From JACCXE01 sp963718605 (GTDB lineage: Bacteria > Actinomycetota > Acidimicrobiia > Acidimicrobiales > JACCXE01), in contig OY970363.1 in assembly GCA_963718605.1 (NCBI GenBank), positions 2,108,001 through 2,172,000 of the forward strand: 64,000 bases of DNA, in the 5' to 3' direction. This document shows positions 15,937-23,844 of the stretch, piece after piece. The position numbers and the translations under genes were made by a program. The notes below the pieces were generated by a model, which worked only from the letters and a program-made list of their open reading frames with translations, was not told the DNA's origin and searched no databases. The stretch's first letter is position 1. Each line of letters opens with the position of its first letter.

Positions 15937-16893
15937 ATGGCTGGGGCGCCAACGAAGCACATGAACGACGACCATCTGCTCGACCTTGATCAGATTCTCG
16001 GACGCAACCGCCGTCGGATCGTCGTTCTTGTTGGTATCGCTGTGGCCAACTACGCGCTCGTGCTGTCCGCGTTTGCGTGGGGCCTCGTGTGGGGGACGGT
16101 CTACAAATTCAATGAAGACGCGGACATCTCCGGATGGCTGCAGTTCTACACATCCCTCGCGATGGGATTCGTAGGCGCAGCGGTCGTCGTTGGCGGGAAG
16201 CTTCGCAAGACGCGTGCCCGAACGATCGCCGCGCTCGGCGCCGTCGATCTTGCGCGCGGCGACGTCGCCATGATCGACAACATTCTCGACGGACTCGCGA
16301 TCGCCATCGGCGGCGAGCCTGTGCGTGCCGCGTTGCTGGCCGACGACGCGCCGAACGCCCTAGCCGTGGGCCTATCGCCGCGGGACACGTCGATCGTCGT
16401 GACGTCGGGATTACTGAAGAAATGCACGCGCGATGAGGTGGAGGCGGTGTTGGCGGTCGAACTGTGCAACGTCCGACGTCTCGACACCGCGCTGCACACG
16501 GTCGGTCTGGCGTGCGCGCAGAGCACCATCGCGCACCATCACTCCTGGCGGGAGGACTGGAAGGACCCGCGGACGTGGCTGTGGATCGCGGCGACGTGGC
16601 CGTCGATGGTGGTCGCTGAACTGATTCGGGCGGCGGCGTTCCATCTGGCCGATTTCGGCGCGGATGCAATGGCCCTGAAGGTCACGCGACATCCCGAAGG
16701 CCTGAACAAAGCACTCGCACGTCTCGAAGAAGACAAGTCGATCGTAAAACTGCTCGGTCCCGCGACTGCACCACTTTGGTTCGAGCCCGTACCGCATCAC
16801 GATCCAGAACGAGCGCGCGAGTTCCAACGGTTTCAGTCGACACCGACCTTGGCCGAGCGGCGCGCCCGCCTGCCGCACGTTCGTTGCGCCTAG
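15937..16893 (+). CDS. Inactive M48-like membrane protein (zinc ligands lost)
   Basis: A 318-residue membrane protein with two N-terminal transmembrane helices (about 29-52 and 68-87) and the body of an HtpX/M48 peptidase: NALAVGLSPRDTSIVVTSGL matches the strand before the active helix, and CTRDEVEAVLAVELCNVRRLD matches the family's helix that normally reads H-E-x-x-H. Here it is V174-E175-L-C-N178, and the third ligand Glu is Asp239 in ADFGADA. All three zinc ligands are therefore changed while the fold and the general-base Glu175 remain. It probably is a pseudoprotease. Start ATG 15937 follows a TAGCAT box; ATG 15961 is an alternative. Confidence 0.75.
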   Translation: MAGAPTKHMNDDHLLDLDQILGRNRRRIVVLVGIAVANYALVLSAFAWGLVWGTVYKFNEDADISGWLQFYTSLAMGFVGAAVVVGGKLRKTRARTIAALGAVDLARGDVAMIDNILDGLAIAIGGEPVRAALLADDAPNALAVGLSPRDTSIVVTSGLLKKCTRDEVEAVLAVELCNVRRLDTALHTVGLACAQSTIAHHHSWREDWKDPRTWLWIAATWPSMVVAELIRAAAFHLADFGADAMALKVTRHPEGLNKALARLEEDKSIVKLLGPATAPLWFEPVPHHDPERAREFQRFQSTPTLAERRARLPHVRCA

Positions 16894-18272
16894 GGCAGGA
16901 GACCCGGTAAGTCCTTGCGGATGATCTTGTTCATCGCGTTGCGGGGGAAGGCGTCGACGAACACGAAGCGTTCGGGCACTTTGTATTTCGCGAGGTTGGC
17001 CAGGCAGTGCGCGCGCAGCTTCTCTTCGTCGGCGTCGCCTTCGATCAACGCCACGACCCGCTCGCCTAACCGTTCGTCGGCCACACCGACCACTGCGCTG
17101 GCGACGACACCTTCGCAGGATTGCAGCACCCGCTCGACCTCCGCGGGGTAGACGTTGGCCCCGCCGCGGATGATCACGAGCGACTTCCGGTCGCGCACGT
17201 GGAGGTACCCGGCGTCGTCGATGAAGCCGACGTCGCCGGTGTGCAGTTCGCCATCGCGCAACACCTCGGCCGTGGCGTCGTCGCGCTGCCAGTAGCCGAG
17301 CATCGGCTTGTAGCGGTCGTCGGCGGCGGACACGCAGATCTCGTCGCCGTCCCCGATGCGGACCTTCAAGTGCGGCAGGACCAGGCCCGACGCCGCGTCA
17401 ACGTGGGGGCCGCCCGGCGGGTCGATCGCCACGACCGTCGGTGCTTCGGTAAGTCCGTACGTGGCGAGAACGGGCAAGCCGAACTTCGCCTCGAAGGCGG
17501 ACCGGATGGCTTCGGGACAGTCAGCGCCCCCGGTCCACACTTCGCGCAGCGACGCGAGATCGGATGCGGCGACCGCTTCGTTATGGGCGAGCGAATGCAG
17601 CAGCGCGGGCGGGCCGTTCCACACGGTCACCTGCTCGTTGCGGATCCACTCGGCGACGCCCTCGGCGTCGAGGCGGTCCATCACGATGCAGGTGCCACCA
17701 GCTTGGGCGACGGTCAGGGTGGTCAACACAATCATGTTGAGGATGGTGAGCGGGAGGCAGTCGCCCTTACGCAGCGTCTCGTCCCAGCCGCGCGATTCGA
17801 CGAGCGCACGGCCAGGCATCAGCAGGTTGTACTGGCTGTGCACCGCGCCCTTCGGAAAACCGGTCGTGCCGCTCGTGTACGCGATGCCCGCCGGCGCGAA
17901 CGGGTCTACGTCGATGGCCTCGAGCGGTGCCGCGGCGGCGATCGCGGCGCGCAGTTCGTCCCCGTCCTCCAAAAACAGCTTGGCGCCAGAGTCGTCGATC
18001 ATGAATTGCTTCTCGGGCGGGGCGAGTGCCTTGTTGATCCCGACCCACACGGCACCGAGGCGCATCGCCCCATGGAACGCCGCCACGACTTCAATCTCGT
18101 TCGGTAGAGACGCGGCCACGCGGTCACCGAGCCGCACGCCCATGTCCGCGAGCGCGCCTGCCGCTTGCGCGCACAGCGCATCGAGTTCGCCGTAGGTGAG
18201 GCGAGTCGATCGCGTCACCACGGCAACCCGCGCCGGGTCGGCGCGCTCGAAAACCTGGGCGATCGACGGCAC
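16890..18272 (-). CDS. AMP-forming acyl-CoA synthetase
   Basis: A 460-residue ANL-superfamily ligase that would activate a carboxylic acid with ATP and CoA. Motifs: P-loop YTSGTTGFPKG, adenine motif YGLTEAPT, the hinge region HTGDVGFIDDAGYLHVRDRK and the C-terminal catalytic Lys in NAMNKIIRKDL. It is somewhat shorter than the 500-550 residue average. GTG 18272 is leaderless-like with TAGCGT 6 nt upstream, back to back with the promoter of the divergent gene. Its 3' end overlaps the M48-like gene convergently by four bases. Confidence 0.9.
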   Translation of the reverse strand: MPSIAQVFERADPARVAVVTRSTRLTYGELDALCAQAAGALADMGVRLGDRVAASLPNEIEVVAAFHGAMRLGAVWVGINKALAPPEKQFMIDDSGAKLFLEDGDELRAAIAAAAPLEAIDVDPFAPAGIAYTSGTTGFPKGAVHSQYNLLMPGRALVESRGWDETLRKGDCLPLTILNMIVLTTLTVAQAGGTCIVMDRLDAEGVAEWIRNEQVTVWNGPPALLHSLAHNEAVAASDLASLREVWTGGADCPEAIRSAFEAKFGLPVLATYGLTEAPTVVAIDPPGGPHVDAASGLVLPHLKVRIGDGDEICVSAADDRYKPMLGYWQRDDATAEVLRDGELHTGDVGFIDDAGYLHVRDRKSLVIIRGGANVYPAEVERVLQSCEGVVASAVVGVADERLGERVVALIEGDADEEKLRAHCLANLAKYKVPERFVFVDAFPRNAMNKIIRKDLPGLLP

Positions 18273-18278
18273 GTTTCG

Positions 18279-18284
18279 ACGCTA
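18279..18284 (-). promoter_or_regulatory. Predicted -10 box of a leaderless promoter
   Basis: On the minus strand TAGCGT lies 6 nt before GTG 18272 of the acyl-CoA synthetase gene. It is only seven bases from the divergent plus-strand box. Confidence 0.5.
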
Positions 18285-18291
18285 TGCGACG

Positions 18292-18297
18292 TAGCGT
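18292..18297 (+). promoter_or_regulatory. Predicted -10 box of a leaderless promoter
   Basis: TAGCGT lies 7 nt before GTG 18305. The two divergent boxes have the same hexamer, giving near dyad symmetry around 18288. Confidence 0.5.
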
Positions 18298-18304
18298 CGG
18301 GTGC

Positions 18305-18976
18305 GTGATTGCGTCGATGCATTTCGCCGACCTGGGGGCGTCGAAGGCAATTCGGGTCAAGGCGCCGCAGCCGTCCGAAGTACCCGGACTGCGATCGGCG
18401 CGCACCGGTGTCGCCGCGCTGTTCACCAAATCGCCGCTGCCGTCGCTGCAACCCAGCCGTGCCGGCCTGATCGCGTTTTGGGACGACGATGCCGCGCTCG
18501 ACCGATTCCTTCAAGGGCACCCGACCGCCGATGCACTATCGGGTGGGTGGCGAGTACGGCTGGAACCGCTGCGCGCCCACGGCGCATGGCCAGGGCTGGA
18601 CGTGGACGTGCCGAAATCACGGAAGACCGAACACTCGGGCTTGTCCGCGGTGATGACGCTGGGTCGCACCAAGTGGACCCGCATTCCGGTGTTCCTGCGC
18701 ACGAGCGCGGGCGCCGAAGCGGCAGCCGTTGACGCTCCCGGCAAGGTCTGGGCAACCGCGTTGGCGAAGCCGCCGTTCTTCGCCACGTGCTCGGTGTGGG
18801 AATCGACCGACGCGCTGATGCGGTACGCCTACGGCGGGCGTGGCTCGCCTCACGACGACGCAGTCGGCGCCGATCGAGCCAAACCCTTCCACCACGAGTC
18901 GGCATTTATCCGGTTTCGTCCATATGACTTTCAAGGAGCGCTCACCGGCAAGAACCCGGTCCAAAACACCAACTAA
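18305..18976 (+). CDS. Spheroidene monooxygenase (CrtA)-like protein
   Basis: A 223-residue protein resembling the CrtA-like monooxygenase-annotated family of actinobacteria. The recognisable part is the C-terminal half: a TRIPVFLRT strand, KPPFFATCSVWESTDALMRY, and an AYGG...H...A helix followed by AKPFHHESAFIRFRPY. Function in non-carotenogenic bacteria is unknown. GTG 18305 is chosen because TAGCGT lies 7 nt upstream; ATG 18284 would overlap the divergent promoter. Its TAA stop overlaps the -10 box of the acyl-CoA dehydrogenase operon that follows. Confidence 0.6.
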   Translation: MIASMHFADLGASKAIRVKAPQPSEVPGLRSARTGVAALFTKSPLPSLQPSRAGLIAFWDDDAALDRFLQGHPTADALSGGWRVRLEPLRAHGAWPGLDVDVPKSRKTEHSGLSAVMTLGRTKWTRIPVFLRTSAGAEAAAVDAPGKVWATALAKPPFFATCSVWESTDALMRYAYGGRGSPHDDAVGADRAKPFHHESAFIRFRPYDFQGALTGKNPVQNTN

Positions 18977-18979
18977 CGT
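18974..18979 (+). promoter_or_regulatory. Predicted -10 box with short leader and strong ribosome-binding site
   Basis: TAACGT at 18974-18979 reuses the TAA stop of the preceding gene. Initiation about 7 nt downstream would leave a leader of roughly 18 nt carrying GGAGGGGG (18993-19000) before ATG 19004. The 15 nt from 18973 match the promoter at 34029-34043 (minus strand) at 14 positions. Confidence 0.5.
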
Positions 18980-19003
18980 TCGTGTCACTTTTGGAGGGGG
19001 AGT

Positions 19004-20152
19004 ATGGATTTCGACCTGGGTGAGGAAGCTGACGCACTGCGCACGCGTCTGCGCGCCCTGATTGCAGCCGAACTTCCCGAAGGCTTCCTGGGCGCCTTCA
19101 CCTCGGACCCGAAGGATCTCGCCGTCACCCAGGCGTTCTGCAAGACCCTCGCCGAGCAAGGCCTGCTGACCGTGGCGTGGCCGACCGAATACGGCGGCGG
19201 CGGCGGATCCGTTTGGCAACAGACCGTCGTGCGCGAGGAGATGTGGGCGCATCACGAGCCCCGCGGCGCGCAGTACATGGGCCTGAACTGGGTCGGCCCC
19301 GCGATCATGGCGTTCGGCACTGACGCGCAGAAGCAGCAGCACCTGTCCGCCATCGCGGCCGGCGACGTCATCTGGTGCCAGGGCTTCAGCGAACCCGACG
19401 CGGGCTCGGACCTTGCGTCGCTGAAGACGCGGGCCACGGAGGACGGCGACGGCTGGCGCATCAACGGCCAGAAGATCTGGACGAGCTACGCGGGCATGGC
19501 GCAGTGGTGTGTGCTCGCGGCGCGCGTCGGTGAAGGCGAGCGCCACGAGGGCATCACGATGTTCCTCGTACCCATGGACACACCGGGCATCACCGTGCGA
19601 CCGATCAAGTCGATGCTCGGTCCACATCATTTGAACGAGGTGTTCTTCGACGACGCGTGGGCGGGCCCCGAGGCGGTGCTGGGCGAGATCGGCGGTGGCT
19701 GGTCGGTGATCCGCCGCGCGCTGGCGCACGAGCGCGTCGGCATTGCCCGTTACGCGCGGTGCGAACGACTGTTGTCCGCGCTGGGTGCCGAGTTGGCGTC
19801 GGTGTGGGACGCGTTGCCGGCTTCGCTACACGCCCAATGGATGCGCGCTCTGGTGCAAGTGCGCGTGGCGCGCCTGCTGGCCTATCGCACCGTGCGCGCG
19901 CAGGAGACCGGTGAGCCGCCCGACGTCATGGCCAGCGCGGCGCGTATCGCGGTAACGCAGTGCGACCAGTCCGTGGCCGAACTGCTGTTTCAGGCCATTG
20001 AGGACGAGAGCCTCGTGGCCGGTAGCAACGCGCCACTGCACGGCGCGATCGAGGACCACTGGCGCTACGCGCAGGCGGCCACGGTCGCGTCGGGCACGAT
20101 CGAAGTGCAGCGAATGATCGTCAGCAAAGACCTGTTCGGCTCGGCCAAGTGA
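19004..20152 (+). CDS. Acyl-CoA dehydrogenase, catalytic subunit of a likely heteromer
   Basis: A 382-residue FadE-type flavoenzyme introducing an alpha,beta double bond into an acyl-CoA. Visible: FSEPDAGSDLASL and INGQKIWTSYA (flavin-side loops), the candidate catalytic Glu243 in ALAHERVGIARY, and VASGTIEVQRMIV at the C-terminus. The next gene encodes a shorter partner and overlaps by four bases, as in the ChsE4-ChsE5-type (FadE26/FadE27) heterotetramers of steroid side-chain degradation. The strongest ribosome-binding site in the window precedes it, so it is probably the first gene of a highly expressed operon. Confidence 0.9.
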   Translation: MDFDLGEEADALRTRLRALIAAELPEGFLGAFTSDPKDLAVTQAFCKTLAEQGLLTVAWPTEYGGGGGSVWQQTVVREEMWAHHEPRGAQYMGLNWVGPAIMAFGTDAQKQQHLSAIAAGDVIWCQGFSEPDAGSDLASLKTRATEDGDGWRINGQKIWTSYAGMAQWCVLAARVGEGERHEGITMFLVPMDTPGITVRPIKSMLGPHHLNEVFFDDAWAGPEAVLGEIGGGWSVIRRALAHERVGIARYARCERLLSALGAELASVWDALPASLHAQWMRALVQVRVARLLAYRTVRAQETGEPPDVMASAARIAVTQCDQSVAELLFQAIEDESLVAGSNAPLHGAIEDHWRYAQAATVASGTIEVQRMIVSKDLFGSAK

Positions 20153-21102
20153 ACCCGGTCCTGCCCGACGATGCACTCGAGTTCGGCGCGACCGCGCGCA
20201 AGGCGTTTGTCGCGCTGGGCGGCGTCGACGCGGCCCGCGCCGCGGAGGAAGACCCGTCGCGCCGCAGCGGCGAAGTCGCCTCGACCCTGGCCGCGCTCGG
20301 CGTAGACGAACTCGACCCGCGCGACGACGCCGACACGTTCGCCGCCGCGGCCGCGTTGTGCGAAGAGGCCGGCCGCGTCGCTTTGCCGTATCCCGTCGCC
20401 GGCCTCCTGTTGCGGCGCGACGGGTTGCCCTTCGCGGTTGTCCCCGATGGCCGCGCCCACGTCGACCACGGCGACCTGTTTGACACGTGGAACGTGGCAA
20501 CCGCGAGCGGAACTGCGCACCGCGCCACGCCATCCCGCGCGCGATTGGGTAGTCGACTCGGGCCGTTCGTGACCGATCTCGAGGTGGACGCGTCGTCCGC
20601 ACAGGAGCTGTCGCACGAGACCGGGATGGACGTCCGCTACGCCATGACGCTCGGCGGCTGGCAGATCCTCGGCGCGGTCGATCGCGCCGTTGAGCTGGCG
20701 TGTGAACACGTCAACGGGCGTATCCAGTTCGGCAAGCCGATCAGTGCGTTCCAATCCGTACAGTTCATGCTCGCTGATTGTGCGGTGGCGGTAGCCGGTC
20801 TGCGCGAGCTCGCACAGTTCACGACCTGGCGTGTCGCGACGGCGCCGATCGAGGCTGCGGTGGACGTGCTCGCGCTGCGCATGCACGCGATCGACACGGC
20901 GCGGGCCGTGCTGCGTACGTGTCAGCAACTGCACGGCGCCGCCGGCGTGTGCGACGAGTACGACATCTCGGTCATCACGCGCCACATCCAGCCCGCGCTG
21001 CGACTGCCGTTCGGCGCCGAGCGCACCGCCGCGGAACTCAACACCGCGGTGCAGGCGATGGGATTTGCCGGGCTATTCCCGCACGGCGGCGCGCACACGT
21101 GA
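20149..21102 (+). CDS. Acyl-CoA dehydrogenase, short non-catalytic partner subunit
   Basis: A 317-residue acyl-CoA dehydrogenase homologue with a reduced N-terminal and beta domain. The C-terminal helical domain is clear: GRIQFGKPISAFQSVQFMLAD supplies the FAD-contacting Arg and Gln. At the position where the partner has its catalytic Glu this protein reads MTLGGWQI, with no Glu. That pattern matches heteromeric acyl-CoA dehydrogenases in which one subunit carries the base and the other completes the FAD site. It is coupled to its partner upstream and to the acyl-CoA synthetase downstream by GTGA overlaps. Confidence 0.82.
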   Translation: MNPVLPDDALEFGATARKAFVALGGVDAARAAEEDPSRRSGEVASTLAALGVDELDPRDDADTFAAAAALCEEAGRVALPYPVAGLLLRRDGLPFAVVPDGRAHVDHGDLFDTWNVATASGTAHRATPSRARLGSRLGPFVTDLEVDASSAQELSHETGMDVRYAMTLGGWQILGAVDRAVELACEHVNGRIQFGKPISAFQSVQFMLADCAVAVAGLRELAQFTTWRVATAPIEAAVDVLALRMHAIDTARAVLRTCQQLHGAAGVCDEYDISVITRHIQPALRLPFGAERTAAELNTAVQAMGFAGLFPHGGAHT

Positions 21103-22670
21103 CACAGACCTGGCGCGGCCCGTCTCTGGACGACTGGCCCGGTATCGGCGCGCTCACCATGGGCGCGTTCCTCGAAGAAGTGGCGGACCGCTTCGGCGCG
21201 CACGAGGCGCTGGTGTTCGACGACCCACTGCGCGACGGCACCACGACGCGTCTCAGCTACGCCGATCTGCTCGACGCGTCAAGCGCGGTCGCCAAGGGTC
21301 TGATCAAGCGGGGGATCACCGACGGTGACCGCGTCGCCGTCCTCATGGGCAACCGACCCGAAGCCGTCGCCAGCCTGTTCGGCGCGTGCATGGCGGGAGG
21401 CGTCGCCGTTCCCATGAGCACGTTCGCCACCAAGCCCGAGCTTGCGTTCATGCTCGAGAGCAGCGCCGCGGCGACCGTGCTCACGCAGACCGAGATGCTT
21501 GGCCGCCGATACGTCGACGACGCCGGCGACCTGCACGACAACGTGATCGCAGTCGGCGACGCGTCATGGGCCGACTTCATTACCGCCGGCGCAACCGTGT
21601 GCGACCACGACGTCGACGACAAGGTGTTCATCACCTCGCCCGAAGACGACGGGCTGATCATCTACAGCAGCGGTACCACGAGCACGCCCAAGGGCATGGT
21701 GCACAGCCACCGCGCGCCGACACTGCAGTTCTGGCTGCAAGCGCAGCTCTACAAGCGCACGACCGCAACGCGTATGTGGACGGCGTTGCCGCTGTTCTGG
21801 ACGGCGGGCCTTAACACCGCGATGGGCGCCACGCTCGCAGCGGGCGGGACGTGGGTGATGCAGGAGTCGTTCGAACCGGGCGCCGCGCTCAAGCTGATGG
21901 CACGCGAGCGCGTCACCGAGCCCTACGCGCTGCCCCACCAAACCGGCGCGCTCGAAGAGCATCCGGACTGGGCCACGACCGACCTGTCGTCGCTCAAGCA
22001 GGTGTTCGGTAAGTCGGCGTTCGCCCGTCACGCCAAGGTCGACGGCGACCCGAACTGGCAGTCGCCGGTTGGCTACGGGCTGAGCGAGACGTGCGCGTTC
22101 TTCGTCGCCCATCCCGCCGACGCCGGCCGCGACGTGATGAAGGCGAGCATCGGCCGCCTGATGCCCGGCAACGAGCTGCGCATCGTTGACGACGAAATCA
22201 CCATTAAGGGCCCGACGCTGATGAAGCACTACGTCGGCAAGACACCGGCCGAGTGTTTCGACGCCGACGGGTTCTTCCACACCGGCGACAACGGCTTCGT
22301 CGACAACGACGGCAACGTGCACTTCACCGGGCGGCGTACCGAGATGATCAAGACAGGCGGCGCCAATGTGTCGCCGGCCGAACTCGAAGTGGAGCTCCGC
22401 GCGTGCGCGCCGGTGAAGTTGGCGCGCATCGTCGGCGTGCCCGATAAACGCCTCGACGAGATGGTCGTCGCGTGCATCACATTGAAGGACGGCGCGCAAG
22501 CGACCGAGGACGACATCCGCGCTTTTCTCAAAGAACGGGTCGCGTCCTACAAGGTGCCCAAGCGCGTCTTGTTCTTCGACGACGGTGACATCCCCATGAC
22601 CGCAAGCGACACGAAGGTGCGCGACGAAGAGCTCGTCGCGCTCGTAACAGCAAGGCTTGAAAATGACTGA
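21099..22670 (+). CDS. AMP-forming acyl-CoA synthetase
   Basis: A 523-residue ANL ligase converting a carboxylic acid to its CoA thioester. Motifs: IIYSSGTTSTPKGMVH (P-loop), YGLSETCAFF (adenine site), FHTGDNGFVDNDGNVHFTGR (hinge) and a FADD17/cyclohexanecarboxylate-ligase-like C-terminus in which the usual catalytic Lys falls in SDTKVRDEEL. GTG 21099 overlaps the preceding stop by four bases. In the operon it supplies substrate to the acyl-CoA dehydrogenase pair and the hydratase that follow. Confidence 0.88.
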   Translation: MTQTWRGPSLDDWPGIGALTMGAFLEEVADRFGAHEALVFDDPLRDGTTTRLSYADLLDASSAVAKGLIKRGITDGDRVAVLMGNRPEAVASLFGACMAGGVAVPMSTFATKPELAFMLESSAAATVLTQTEMLGRRYVDDAGDLHDNVIAVGDASWADFITAGATVCDHDVDDKVFITSPEDDGLIIYSSGTTSTPKGMVHSHRAPTLQFWLQAQLYKRTTATRMWTALPLFWTAGLNTAMGATLAAGGTWVMQESFEPGAALKLMARERVTEPYALPHQTGALEEHPDWATTDLSSLKQVFGKSAFARHAKVDGDPNWQSPVGYGLSETCAFFVAHPADAGRDVMKASIGRLMPGNELRIVDDEITIKGPTLMKHYVGKTPAECFDADGFFHTGDNGFVDNDGNVHFTGRRTEMIKTGGANVSPAELEVELRACAPVKLARIVGVPDKRLDEMVVACITLKDGAQATEDDIRAFLKERVASYKVPKRVLFFDDGDIPMTASDTKVRDEELVALVTARLEND

Positions 22671-23838
22671 TGAAGTAGCCGAACTCGACGCCTCCGACCT
22701 CGACCAGTACATGGGCGTGCCCATGGAGCCGGGCGAACTGAAGGAGCCCGTCGCCACCAACGACATCCGCCGGTGGGTGCAGGGGATGCATTACCCGAAC
22801 CCCTTGCACTACGACGAGCAGTGGGCGGCTGAGAGCCGCTTCGGTCAGATCGTGGCGCCGCAGAGCTTCACTGTCGCGACCGACACGAGCCACGGATGTT
22901 CACCGGCGCAGGTCGGCAAGATCCCGAACTCGCACCTCATCTTCGGCGGCGACGACTGGTGGTTCTTCGGCCCGCGCATTTACCCGGGCGATCACCTCGA
23001 GTGTCACCGCATGCCCTACGACTACAAGGTCACGAACACGAGCTTCGCCGGCCCCACGTGCTTCCAGCGCGGCGACACGCTTTACATCAACCAGAAGGGC
23101 GAGCGCGTCGCGATGCAGCGCTCGACTGCCATCCGGTACCAGGTGCGCGACGCCAAAGAGAAGAAGCTCTTCAAAGAGCCGAAAGATCCCGAGTGGACCG
23201 AGGAGCAGCTCGCCGATCTCGAAGAGCGCAAGCTCGCGTTTATCAATCAGATCCAAGAGCTCAAGCACGACAAGCGCATGTGGGACGGCGTGAACGTGGG
23301 CGACAAACTCGCGGACAACATCCTCGGCCCGCACAGCCTCGCGAGCTTCACCACCGAGTGGCGCGCCTACCCGATGACCACTTGGGGCGCGACCGCGAAA
23401 GGCCCGACCACCGTGCGGGCCGAAGAGCTCGGGTACACGAAGGAGATGGCGGGCTTCGAAGGCGACCGCCGCATGGAGCGCACCAATCCCGAACTCACCG
23501 ACGGCGCGTATTACGGCCCGTCCCGGGGGCACCTGCAACCCAAATGGGCGCAGCACGTTGGCATGCCGCGGGGCTACGGCTACGGCGCCTCGATGGGCGC
23601 GTGGATCATCGACTACGTCGCCGCGTGGGCGGGCGAGTGGGGCATGGTCACGCATTCGACCGCGCAGTACCGCAACCCGGCGTTCACCGGTGACGCCACC
23701 TTCATCAGCGGCGAAGTGGTCGACAAGTTCACCGAGCGTCGACGCAAGCACAAGGTGCGCGTGAAGGTGGAGCTGCGCAACCAGGACGACGCGGTCATGG
23801 CCAAGGCCGAAGTCGTCGCCGAACTGCCGAACGAATAG
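22663..23838 (+). CDS. Double-hotdog MaoC / FAS1-like dehydratase
   Basis: A 391-residue protein with two hotdog-fold halves. The N-terminal half has NPLHYDEQWAAESRFGQIVA, close to the hydratase-2 motif around the catalytic Asp/His; the C-terminal half contains AAWAGEWGMVTHSTAQYRNP and the closing strand of a second hotdog. Enzymes of this type hydrate 2-enoyl-CoAs with bulky chains. ATG 22663 overlaps the synthetase gene by eight bases; TTG 22657 is a two-codon longer alternative. It completes an activation, desaturation and hydration set with its neighbours. Confidence 0.82.
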   Translation: MTDEVAELDASDLDQYMGVPMEPGELKEPVATNDIRRWVQGMHYPNPLHYDEQWAAESRFGQIVAPQSFTVATDTSHGCSPAQVGKIPNSHLIFGGDDWWFFGPRIYPGDHLECHRMPYDYKVTNTSFAGPTCFQRGDTLYINQKGERVAMQRSTAIRYQVRDAKEKKLFKEPKDPEWTEEQLADLEERKLAFINQIQELKHDKRMWDGVNVGDKLADNILGPHSLASFTTEWRAYPMTTWGATAKGPTTVRAEELGYTKEMAGFEGDRRMERTNPELTDGAYYGPSRGHLQPKWAQHVGMPRGYGYGASMGAWIIDYVAAWAGEWGMVTHSTAQYRNPAFTGDATFISGEVVDKFTERRRKHKVRVKVELRNQDDAVMAKAEVVAELPNE

Positions 23839-23844
23839 TTCCGC

